Positions 1 to 6,253 of a DNA stretch of 6,851 bases are shown here, in pieces. Positions within the stretch are counted from its first letter, which is position 1. The number at the start of each line of letters is the position of its first letter. This stretch comes from JBLHKE01 sp047619485. GTDB taxonomy: Bacteria; Verrucomicrobiota; Verrucomicrobiia; Verrucomicrobiales; DEV007. Under the pieces are notes generated by a model. That model saw only the letters and a list, made by a program, of their open reading frames with translations, was not told where the DNA came from and ran no database searches. The position numbers and the translations under genes are program-made. The DNA lies in the NCBI GenBank assembly GCA_047619485.1, contig JBLHKE010000426.1, positions 1 to 6,851 on the forward strand, given 5' to 3'.

Positions 1-470
1 AGCAGATCGCTAGGGGGCTGGAGACGGCGGAGCTAACTGGGGGACGTCTGCAGTTGAAACGTGTCTGTGGGATCGACTTCATCGACGACAGCTACAATGC
101 GAATCCCGATTCGGTCCGCGCCGCCCTACAAACCCTCGTTGGGTTGGAGTGTGAGGGTAAGCGCTTCGCGCTGCTCGGCGGGATGGCCGAGCTGGGGGAG
201 GCGGCCGAGGAGGAGCACCGCAAGATAGGCAAGGAGGCGGCAGCTGCCGGTGTCGATTACATTCTTAGCGTCGGCGAGATGGCCGTCGCGATCACCGAGG
301 GGCTGAGCGTCGATGGAGGAGGCGCCGCCAAACATTTTGATAACCCGGAGGCCTGTGCCGCGTTCCTTAAGGAGCACGTGAATACAGGCGATCTCGTGCT
401 GGTGAAGGGCTCGCGCTCGGCATCGATGGAGCGCGTCCTAACCGAATACGAAAAACTTTCTAATGCTTAG
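1..470 (+). CDS. murF: MurF, UDP-MurNAc-tripeptide--D-alanyl-D-alanine ligase (C-terminal part, 5' truncated by window edge)
   Basis: MurF adds D-Ala-D-Ala to UDP-MurNAc-tripeptide with ATP in the cytoplasm, completing the pentapeptide precursor. Only the C-terminal 155 codons are visible. The frame is open from base 3 to the TAG at 468-470, and bases 1-2 end a preceding codon. The family hallmark DDSYNANPDS lies at bases 84-113 and marks the start of the C-terminal ligase domain. It is followed by LGGMAELGE, a form of the usual LGDMxELG, and near the end by VKGSRSASME. The N-terminal substrate domain and the P-loop ATPase domain lie upstream of the window. A TTG at 54 is internal and not the start, because coding continues through it without a break and the residues before the hallmark motif fit the family. 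The last 8 nt overlap the start of mraY, so the two are probably translationally coupled. Identification is firm; only the extent to the left is unknown. Confidence 0.96.
   Translation, partial: QIARGLETAELTGGRLQLKRVCGIDFIDDSYNANPDSVRAALQTLVGLECEGKRFALLGGMAELGEAAEEEHRKIGKEAAAAGVDYILSVGEMAVAITEGLSVDGGGAAKHFDNPEACAAFLKEHVNTGDLVLVKGSRSASMERVLTEYEKLSNA
463..470 (+). other. murF/mraY 8-nt gene overlap (probable translational coupling)
   Basis: The mraY start codon (463-465) precedes the murF stop codon (468-470) in a different frame, giving an 8-nt overlap, ATGCTTAG. The upstream bases contain no recognisable Shine-Dalgarno sequence. Ribosomes finishing murF are therefore the likely source of mraY initiation. 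The overlap is seen directly; the coupling is inferred. Confidence 0.75.
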
Positions 471-1587
471 CTGGCTCAACGACATCCTCAAACCCGATAC
501 AGTTCCCGGTGAGACCGAGGTGCTGATCAACCTACTGCGCTACATCACGTTCCGGGCGGGAGTTGCCTGCCTGTTAGCCTTCTCGCTCAGCTTGCTCTGC
601 GGTCGCTGGGTGATCCGCAAGCTCATCTCGCTCAAAATCGGCCAGCCGCTGCGCACCGCAGACGAGGTACACAAGCTTGCAGAATTGCATGGCAGTAAGG
701 CTGGGACGCCAACGATGGGTGGTGTTCTGATCATCGGCACGGTGCTCTTTAGCGTGCTGTTGCTATCGCCGCTCGACAATCCTTTGATCCTCTCAGTGAT
801 CTTCGCGATGGTCGGGCTCGGCTGCCTCGGTTTTGTCGATGATTACTTGAAGGTCACGAAAAAAACTTCGGATGGAGTGCGCGGGAAAGTGAAGCTGATT
901 ACCCAGGCGGGGGTCGCGCTCGCGATCGGTTGCTACCTTCTCAATCACCCGGAGACCTCGAGCTACATCCGCGAGCTACATGTCCCATTCAAGAAAGGCC
1001 CGCTCGTCGAGGACATGGGCTGGTGGTGTCTGCCCTTCTTTGCGCTCGTCATCGTCGGATCTTCCAATGCGGTGAACCTGACCGACGGGCTCGACGGCCT
1101 GGCGATCGGTTGCACGATCACTGCTGCGACCGCCTATGCAATTTTCTCTTATCTCGTCGGCCACCAGTGGCTCGGTGAGAAATACCTCTTCTTGCCATAC
1201 AGCAAATTCTCCAGCGAGCTCGCGGTGATCTGTCTTGCAATGGTCGGGGCGGGGCTCGGGTTCCTCTGGTTTAATTGTCACCCGGCGAAAGTTTTCATGG
1301 GGGATACTGGATCGCTCGCCCTCGGAGGAGCGCTCGGTACGATTGCGATTTGCTGCAAGCACGAGGCCGTGCTGATCATCGTTGGCGGCGTGTTTGTGAT
1401 GGAGGCTGGCTCGGTGATTCTACAGGTTGGAAGCTTCAAACTTCGCAAGAAACGCATCTTCCGTATGTCGCCGATCCACCACCACTTCGAGTTGAAGGGG
1501 TGGCATGAAAACCAGGTCATCATCCGCTTTTGGACACTCTCGATCATCTTTGCGTTGGTCGGTCTAGCAACGTTGAAGCTCAGATAG
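463..1587 (+). CDS. mraY: MraY, phospho-N-acetylmuramoyl-pentapeptide-transferase (lipid I synthase)
   Basis: This integral inner-membrane enzyme transfers phospho-MurNAc-pentapeptide from UDP to undecaprenyl phosphate, making lipid I with Mg2+. The 374-residue product is slightly longer than the usual 360 or so. Family motifs appear in order: KAGTPTMGG (79-87), the acidic pair in FVDDYLKV (Asp126-Asp127), NAVNLTDGLDGLA (202-214), FMGDTGSLALGG (278-289) and the cytoplasmic MSPIHHHFELKGW (335-347) with the three conserved histidines 339-341. By homology the Asp pair, Asp281 and the His cluster form the active site. Many hydrophobic segments fit the roughly ten-helix fold. The ATG at 463 lies inside the murF end and gives an N-terminus of normal length before the first helix. 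No Shine-Dalgarno sequence is visible, so start-stop coupling with murF is likely. murD follows 5 nt after the stop. Nothing is missing or broken. Confidence 0.98.
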   Translation: MLSWLNDILKPDTVPGETEVLINLLRYITFRAGVACLLAFSLSLLCGRWVIRKLISLKIGQPLRTADEVHKLAELHGSKAGTPTMGGVLIIGTVLFSVLLLSPLDNPLILSVIFAMVGLGCLGFVDDYLKVTKKTSDGVRGKVKLITQAGVALAIGCYLLNHPETSSYIRELHVPFKKGPLVEDMGWWCLPFFALVIVGSSNAVNLTDGLDGLAIGCTITAATAYAIFSYLVGHQWLGEKYLFLPYSKFSSELAVICLAMVGAGLGFLWFNCHPAKVFMGDTGSLALGGALGTIAICCKHEAVLIIVGGVFVMEAGSVILQVGSFKLRKKRIFRMSPIHHHFELKGWHENQVIIRFWTLSIIFALVGLATLKLR

Positions 1588-1592
1588 TTAGA

Positions 1593-2906
1593 ATGAATTT
1601 AACCGGACAGAAAATCGCCATCCTCGGATGCGGCCGCAGTGGCGCGGGCGCCGCGGGATTGGCGTGTCGAGAAGGGGCGGTGGTGTCTGTTTTTGATAGT
1701 GGCGAGAAGGCGTCCTTCGCGATGGATGGAGTTCAGACCTATCTCGGGGCGGATGCGGCAACCGCAGAAATCGATTACGACTTGGCGGTGATTAGCCCGG
1801 GTATCGATTTGGCCTCTGACCTCGCGCGTAGGTTCACCGGGCATGCAGTGCCTATTATTGGAGAGTTGGAGTTCGCCTACCGATTGGCTGGTGAGATTCC
1901 AATCGTGGGAATCACGGGGACCAACGGCAAGACGACGACTACGGAGTTGGTCGAGACGATCCTGAGCAAGTGTGGGCAGCGCTCGGTTGCGGCGGGCAAC
2001 TACGGCGTGCCGCTATCGGAAGTGCTGACGAGCGGGGAGGCGTATGACGTGTTCACGATCGAGATCAGTTCCTTCCAGTTGGAGGCGATCGAGGCGTTTC
2101 GCTGCGAGATCGCCGTGTGGTTGAATTTCGCGCCTGACCACCTGGATCGGTATCCTGGTGTTGAAGAATACCGCGCTGCCAAGCTGCGGCTTTTTGAAAA
2201 TCAAACGGCTGCTGACTGGGCGATCCTCGAGGCCCGCGAGTCGTTCGAGCCAGGGACTATCAAATCGCAGACGCTCACCTTCAGCGCCCACACTGACAGT
2301 GCGGACTACACGCTCCGGGGTGGTGTGGAGATCGTCTGCCCGGGTGGGGACATGGTCGACATGCGCGGGTTGAAGCTGCGCGGTATGCACAATGCGGAGA
2401 ACCTCATGGCGGCGCTCGCGGTCGGGCACATTCGCGGGTTGGAGACGGCAGAGATGGTCGCTGCTGTGGCCGAATACACGCCGCCGCGCCACCGCTGTGA
2501 GTTGGTGCGAAACCTTGAGGGTGTCGACTTTATAAATGATTCTAAAGCTACCAACCTACATGCGCTCGAGAGTTCTCTTGTGGCGCAGGGTGGCGTCCCA
2601 CTCGTGTTGATCGCGGGTGGGAAAGAGAAAGGACTTCCCTTCCAAAGGCTACGGAAGGTCGTTGCGCAGTGCGCAACAAACGTCGTGCTCATTGGCGAGA
2701 TCCGGGAACGGGTCTCTGCCGAGTGGGGAGATGAGATACCGTGCAAGGTCGCCGACTCCGTTGAGGAGGCCGTTGCCCTTTCCCGAGATCTCGCAGAGGT
2801 CGGCGGTGCCGTCCTCTTCTCACCGGGCACCTCGTCATTTGATATGTTCTCCGGTTATGCTGAGCGCGGCGACGCGTTCTGCCGTGCGGTGAACGAACTT
2901 ACCTAA
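1593..2906 (+). CDS. murD: MurD, UDP-MurNAc-L-alanine--D-glutamate ligase
   Basis: MurD adds D-glutamate to UDP-MurNAc-L-Ala with ATP in the cytoplasm, the second amino acid of the stem peptide. The 437-residue product matches the usual length and has all three Mur-ligase domains. An N-terminal Rossmann-like domain opens with GCGRSGAG (12-19). The ATPase domain carries the P-loop GITGTNGKTT (106-115), EISSFQLE (Glu157, Mg2+ ligand by homology), HLDRYPG (His183) and the lysine of YRAAKLR (Lys197, the position carbamylated in the family). The C-terminal domain has NDSKATN (Asp316, Lys318) and FSPGTSSFDMF (409-419). The start is the ATG at 1593. The frame is open upstream to a TTG at 1530, but that extension overlaps mraY and would add residues before the glycine-rich loop that the family lacks. 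The start has no clear Shine-Dalgarno sequence and sits 5 nt after mraY. The SPGTSS wording differs from the more common SPACAS and is probably a lineage variant. Confidence 0.97.
   Translation: MNLTGQKIAILGCGRSGAGAAGLACREGAVVSVFDSGEKASFAMDGVQTYLGADAATAEIDYDLAVISPGIDLASDLARRFTGHAVPIIGELEFAYRLAGEIPIVGITGTNGKTTTTELVETILSKCGQRSVAAGNYGVPLSEVLTSGEAYDVFTIEISSFQLEAIEAFRCEIAVWLNFAPDHLDRYPGVEEYRAAKLRLFENQTAADWAILEARESFEPGTIKSQTLTFSAHTDSADYTLRGGVEIVCPGGDMVDMRGLKLRGMHNAENLMAALAVGHIRGLETAEMVAAVAEYTPPRHRCELVRNLEGVDFINDSKATNLHALESSLVAQGGVPLVLIAGGKEKGLPFQRLRKVVAQCATNVVLIGEIRERVSAEWGDEIPCKVADSVEEAVALSRDLAEVGGAVLFSPGTSSFDMFSGYAERGDAFCRAVNELT
2661..2677. repeat. Near-perfect palindrome inside murD (8-bp arms, 1-nt centre)
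   Basis: GTTGCGCA and TGCGCAAC flank a single G, making a 17-nt inverted repeat. It lies within the C-terminal domain coding region of murD and reads V-A-Q-C-A-T-N in the protein, so it may only reflect codon composition. No function can be assigned. There is no T-run after it, so it is not an intrinsic terminator. Confidence 0.6.
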
Positions 2907-2931
2907 CCAAACGCTAAGAAAGCACAAGATA

Positions 2932-3960
2932 ATGAGTAACAAGAAAAGAGTAAACAGAAAGCGGCGTCGTAGCCCTTGGTATAAGATGTTCGGCAAGACC
3001 GAGACCCGCCTCTCGGCGCGTGTCACGAGTGAGGATGACTGGCAGACTGACGTGCCGAACATCCGCCTGTCGCGGGCGTTTGTCATCGTCATCCTGATGC
3101 ACCTAGTCGCCGGTGGAGCGCTGATCGCGTTCTCCCTGAACTCGAACGATGCGAAAGCGCTGGCGGGCGAGAGCAAGGTCGAGCAGAAGAACGCCGCCAT
3201 CACCACCGTCGCGAAAACCGAGGAGAAGGCCGAGGCCAAACCTTTCAGCACGAATACCCTCAAGGAGGATGACCGGCTCGACGACATGCGCCGCCACATC
3301 GTCCACTCGGGTGACAGCGTCGCGAAGATCGCCATGCAGTATGGCGTGTCTTCGGAAGAAATCCACGCGGTGAATCCCATCGACGAACTCTACCAGCTCT
3401 ACCAGGGTCGCGTCTTGCGGATCCCGGTGAGCGCGAGCCATCCGGTAGACCTGAACCGACGCATGGCAGACGCGCCGAAGACCAACACCAACGGCAGCAA
3501 TTTCGTGAATGTTGAACAGTCCCGCACGTTGCCGGCGGTGTCCCGCAACGATACGGCTGCTGCGATCGAGACGATCGAGACGATCGAGACGATCGAGACG
3601 ATCGAGATGAAGGCTGCAGACGTTCACGTCCCGGTCGAGCAATCGCTGCTCCCAGATCCAGTCGAGGAGACGTCGCTCCCCGTCGTCGTCGAAGAAGCCC
3701 CGCGCGCCACGCGCGTGGTGGAAGATCCGTCGATCGTGCTCCCGCACGAGCAGGTGGATCCATACGTAGCCCCAGTGGTCGAGAAGAAGCCGGTCGCTCC
3801 TGCTAGTAGCGCCAAGACCTACCAGGTGGTAAAGGGCGACAACGCATTCCGTATTTCGAAGCGTTTCGGCGTCCGCTACCAGCAATTGCTCAGCCACAAC
3901 GGCATCACCGACCCTAGCAAACTGCAGATCGGCCAGGTGCTGCGCATCCCTAGTCAGTAG
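2932..3960 (+). CDS. Bitopic membrane protein with two periplasmic LysM domains, dcw-embedded
   Basis: This 342-residue protein is not one of the standard dcw products. Residues 1-48 are hydrophilic and very basic at the start (KKRVNRKRRR), followed by one hydrophobic segment at about 49-69. By the positive-inside rule the N-terminus is cytoplasmic and the rest periplasmic; I see no cleavage site. LysM 1 spans about 121-166, with HIVHSGDS, a YGVS turn, NPID and a closing GRVLRIP. LysM 2 spans about 296-340, with YQVVKGDN, RFGV, HNGI and GQVLRIP, and ends two residues before the C-terminus. LysM domains bind GlcNAc-containing glycan, so peptidoglycan binding is expected. The linker, about 167-295, is rich in Val, Glu, Pro and Thr and holds an IET tripeptide repeat at 212-225. 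No catalytic domain is visible. The start is the ATG at 2932; the Shine-Dalgarno sequence is weak or absent. The position between murD and ftsW suggests a wall-anchoring or septal role, perhaps like FtsN or DamX; this is inference. Confidence 0.9.
   Translation: MSNKKRVNRKRRRSPWYKMFGKTETRLSARVTSEDDWQTDVPNIRLSRAFVIVILMHLVAGGALIAFSLNSNDAKALAGESKVEQKNAAITTVAKTEEKAEAKPFSTNTLKEDDRLDDMRRHIVHSGDSVAKIAMQYGVSSEEIHAVNPIDELYQLYQGRVLRIPVSASHPVDLNRRMADAPKTNTNGSNFVNVEQSRTLPAVSRNDTAAAIETIETIETIETIEMKAADVHVPVEQSLLPDPVEETSLPVVVEEAPRATRVVEDPSIVLPHEQVDPYVAPVVEKKPVAPASSAKTYQVVKGDNAFRISKRFGVRYQQLLSHNGITDPSKLQIGQVLRIPSQ
3564..3607 (+). repeat. 9-bp tandem repeat, about 4.9 copies, in frame within the LysM protein linker
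   Basis: The unit GATCGAGAC occurs four times exactly (3564-3572, 3573-3581, 3582-3590, 3591-3599), followed by an 8-of-9 partial copy at 3600-3607. The unit is three codons long and encodes Ile-Glu-Thr, giving residues 212-225. Copy number changes by slippage would lengthen or shorten the periplasmic linker without breaking the frame. Perfect DNA-level identity of the copies suggests recent expansion. Confidence 0.95.
3707..3718. repeat. 12-bp perfect palindrome in the LysM protein linker
   Basis: CCACGCGCGTGG reads identically on both strands. It lies in coding sequence for the low-complexity linker of the LysM protein. It is probably a by-product of GC-rich arginine and valine codons. No regulatory role is evident. 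Confidence 0.5.
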
Positions 3961-3980
3961 CCCTTAGCGGAAATTAGAAT

Positions 3981-5135
3981 ATGGCAGAAAAAAGTGCACA
4001 CGTCCTAGTACTGGCCGTCGTCGGCCTGATCTCGCTGGGGATGGTCATGTTGCTGAGTACGAGCTCATTCGTTACCGACCGTGCGGACGTCTTCTACGAC
4101 GTGCGCCGGCAGGTGGCGTGGCTCTTGATCGGCGTGTCTGCGTGTGTGCTGATGGCGTCGGTCGACTACCACTGGTGGGGAAGAACAGCCTGGTGGTGGT
4201 TCGCTGGTGCCTGCCTACTGCTCGGCCTCTGCTATGTGCCGGGGATCGGTATGCGCGTCAACGGCTCCGCCCGCTGGATCGGCGGCAAGTCGTTCGGGCT
4301 CCCGGGGATGACAGTGCAGCCATCCGAGTTTGCCAAACTAGCCGTGCTGTTCCTCCTTGCTCGTTGGTTGACCGTTCATAAGGCGGAGTCGTCGACCTTC
4401 CTGCGCGGTTTCCTCTACCCGTTGCTGCTTGCTGGAATTCCGATCGGACTGATCGCCTTCGAGATCGATATCGGCACGGCTGCCCTCATCTCGACGATGG
4501 CCGTGGCGGTCGTGTTCATTGCTGGAGCGCGTATTAAATTCATCGCGGCCGCAGCTTTGACGACTCTCGGGGCGGTCGGGTTGGCGATCTATCACCACCC
4601 CAACCGGCTCGAGCGATTCATCGCGTTCATGGATTTGGAGAAGCACAAACTAGGCCTCGGCCAGCAGCAGTTTCGAGCTCAGCTAGCGTTTGGAGAAGGC
4701 GGGCTCTGGGGGATGGGGATCGGCGAGGGGCGTGAGAAATTGATGTACATGTCCTACGCGCACACGGATTTTATCTTTCCGATGGTCGGGGAGGAGCTCG
4801 GCCTCGTCGGCAGCATGGCGGTGGTGTTCACCTATGTGCTGATTGCCGTGTTTGGCATCCTCATCGCAACCCAGGCACCGGATCGTTTTGGTAAACTGTT
4901 AGGATTCGGTGTCGTCGGGATGATCTGCCTACAGGCGGCCATCAACATCGGGGTGACCACCGCGGTGCTACCGAACAAGGGTCTGCCGCTGCCCTTCGTT
5001 AGCTACGGCGGTTCGAATTTGCTCGTCTGCCTAATCGGTGTTGGGCTGCTGCTCAACATTTACCGGCAGGGGCAGGAGCCCTCGGAGGAGGCCTATCCAC
5101 GTATCCTTAAACGGAAAATAACCCCCCGCGTCTGA
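3981..5135 (+). CDS. ftsW: FtsW, SEDS-family septal peptidoglycan glycosyltransferase
   Basis: FtsW is a polytopic inner-membrane SEDS protein that polymerises lipid II into glycan at the septum, working with a class B penicillin-binding protein. The 384-residue product has about ten hydrophobic segments by eye. Family motifs run in order: NGSARWI (94-100), QPSEFAK (113-119), EIDIGT (161-166), FGEGGLWGMGIGEGREK (237-253), AHTDFIFPMVGEELG (260-274), and the C-terminal NIGVTTAVLPNKGLPLPF (322-339) with SYGGSN (341-346). The Asp of HTDF (263) belongs to the conserved polar cavity of SEDS polymerases. FtsW rather than RodA is chosen because of its place between murD and murG. The second residue of the usual E/Q-P-D-x-G-T motif is Ile instead of Pro, but the flanking residues are conserved. 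The start at 3981 has a weak Shine-Dalgarno-like AGCGGA at 3966-3971. murG begins 4 nt after the stop. Confidence 0.96.
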   Translation: MAEKSAHVLVLAVVGLISLGMVMLLSTSSFVTDRADVFYDVRRQVAWLLIGVSACVLMASVDYHWWGRTAWWWFAGACLLLGLCYVPGIGMRVNGSARWIGGKSFGLPGMTVQPSEFAKLAVLFLLARWLTVHKAESSTFLRGFLYPLLLAGIPIGLIAFEIDIGTAALISTMAVAVVFIAGARIKFIAAAALTTLGAVGLAIYHHPNRLERFIAFMDLEKHKLGLGQQQFRAQLAFGEGGLWGMGIGEGREKLMYMSYAHTDFIFPMVGEELGLVGSMAVVFTYVLIAVFGILIATQAPDRFGKLLGFGVVGMICLQAAINIGVTTAVLPNKGLPLPFVSYGGSNLLVCLIGVGLLLNIYRQGQEPSEEAYPRILKRKITPRV

Positions 5136-5139
5136 GCAA

Positions 5140-6249
5140 ATGCGCCCTAGTATTATGCCACTCAAAATCGTAATCGCCTGCGGGGGCACCGGCGGCCATC
5201 TCTTCCCGGGGATCGCTGTCGCGCAAGCACTCCGGGCGCGCGGCCACGAGTCGGTGTTACTCATTTCCGAGAAGGAGATCGATGCCCTCGCGTCGCAGGG
5301 GTACTCGGAACTGGAGTTTCGAAAAGTCCCCGCCATCGGGCTGCCGAAACTGGTCTCGCCAGCAGCGGTGAAGTTTGGCTTCAAACTCATCAGCACCTAC
5401 CGGCGCTGTGCGAAGATCATCAAGAGCTTTGAGGCGGACGCGGTTCTCGGTATGGGCGGTTTCACGTCGATGCCGCCAATCATGGCGGGGCGTCGGCGCA
5501 AGGCGAAGACGTTCATCCACGAGTCCAATGCGATTCCGGGCAAAGCGAACAAGCTCACGGCGAGGTGGGTGGATACGGTGTTGCTCGGACTTGACGAATG
5601 TGCGCAGCATTTTCCGGGGCGCGAGACCCGGACGGTCGGCACTCCATTGCGCGAAGCGATGACGAATCCGGTCGATAGGGCGGAGGCCTTGGAGTTTTTC
5701 GGTTTCGAGGGCGACACAAAGAAAACGCTTTTCATCATGGGCGGGAGCCAGGGGGCGCGGGGCGTGAACCGTGGGGTGGCAGATGCTTTGTCGGAGTTCG
5801 ATCCAGACGGCGTGCGCATCATCCACATCACCGGCAAGAGCGAGTTCGAGAGCGTGACCGCGGCGCTAGGTAAGAGTGGCATCGAGCACTACGTGTCGCC
5901 GTTTTGCCAGCGGATGGAACTGGCATATGAACTCGCCGACCTGGCGATCGCGCGTTCAGGCGCATCGAGTCTTACGGAGCTTGCTGCTTTCGGGGTGCCT
6001 TCGATTCTCATCCCATACCCGTACGCTGCGGAGGATCACCAGACCCGCAACGCCGAGGTGTTCTCGAAGCGCAAGGCTGCGATCTTGATGAGGGAGGATG
6101 AACTCAGCCGACGCTGCCTCGGCAAGGTGGTGAATGATCTTTTTATGGATGCCCAAACCCTCGGAAAGATAGGCAATTCAATGGCGGCGCTGGCGGTGCT
6201 CGATGCCGCTGAGAATATTTGTGACATGATCGAAGAATCGTGTAGGTAA
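5140..6249 (+). CDS. murG: MurG, lipid I beta-N-acetylglucosaminyltransferase (lipid II synthase)
   Basis: MurG is a peripheral GT-B glycosyltransferase (family GT28) on the inner face of the inner membrane. It moves GlcNAc from UDP-GlcNAc to lipid I, forming lipid II. The 369-residue product is of normal length. The N-terminal domain shows the glycine loop GGTGGHLFPG (15-24), GMGGFTSMPP (104-113) and HESNAIPGKAN (127-137). The C-terminal domain shows GGSQGARGVN (201-210), the nucleotide-sugar motif ARSGASSLTE (271-280; Glu280 by homology contacts the UDP ribose) and EDHQTRNA (298-305; Gln301 in the sugar-binding area). Two in-frame ATGs are possible, 5140 and 5155. I chose 5140 for its tight 4-nt spacing to ftsW, but 5155 would also leave a complete glycine loop, and neither has a clear Shine-Dalgarno sequence. 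murC starts 4 nt after the stop. Confidence 0.97.
   Translation: MRPSIMPLKIVIACGGTGGHLFPGIAVAQALRARGHESVLLISEKEIDALASQGYSELEFRKVPAIGLPKLVSPAAVKFGFKLISTYRRCAKIIKSFEADAVLGMGGFTSMPPIMAGRRRKAKTFIHESNAIPGKANKLTARWVDTVLLGLDECAQHFPGRETRTVGTPLREAMTNPVDRAEALEFFGFEGDTKKTLFIMGGSQGARGVNRGVADALSEFDPDGVRIIHITGKSEFESVTAALGKSGIEHYVSPFCQRMELAYELADLAIARSGASSLTELAAFGVPSILIPYPYAAEDHQTRNAEVFSKRKAAILMREDELSRRCLGKVVNDLFMDAQTLGKIGNSMAALAVLDAAENICDMIEESCR
6244..6247 (+). promoter_or_regulatory. Probable ribosome binding site for murC
   Basis: AGGT lies 6 nt before the ATG at 6254 and overlaps the end of murG. It supports 6254 as the murC start over the in-frame ATG at 6281, whose upstream bases show nothing better. 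The match is short, so this is a modest call. Confidence 0.4.
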
Positions 6250-6253
6250 TCGC

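Noticed and set aside
54..56. TTG at 54 as the start of a short 138-residue gene
   Set aside because: The frame is open to the left edge and the protein is clearly the C-terminal domain of MurF, so this is an internal codon.
1530..1592. Extended murD start at the upstream in-frame TTG
   Set aside because: It would overlap mraY by 58 nt and add 21 residues with no counterpart before the glycine loop. The ATG at 1593 gives the normal MurD N-terminus.
2013..2830. Long minus-strand open frames opposite murD
   Set aside because: They are composition shadows with no motif similarity, lying opposite a complete and well-conserved Mur ligase.
2907..2931. Possible promoter or terminator between murD and the LysM gene
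   Set aside because: The 25-nt gap has no hairpin followed by a T-run and is too short to hold a convincing pair of promoter boxes.
3564..3607. CRISPR-like array
   Set aside because: The units are 9 bp, directly adjacent with no spacers, and in frame within a protein, so this is a coding minisatellite.
3103..3897. A 264-codon open frame on the minus strand, opposite the LysM gene
   Set aside because: It is the antisense shadow of a GC-rich gene. It is rich in Arg, Asp, Leu and His in mirrored low-complexity runs, including a mirrored form of the tandem repeat, and has no recognisable domain. The plus strand carries clear LysM domains and a membrane span.
3961..3980. Possible terminator or promoter between the LysM gene and ftsW
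   Set aside because: The 20-nt gap has no stem-loop and no recognisable promoter elements; read-through in one operon is simpler.
5257..5882. Minus-strand open frames opposite murG
   Set aside because: They are arginine- and proline-rich shadows opposite a complete MurG. No family motif or start signal was seen.
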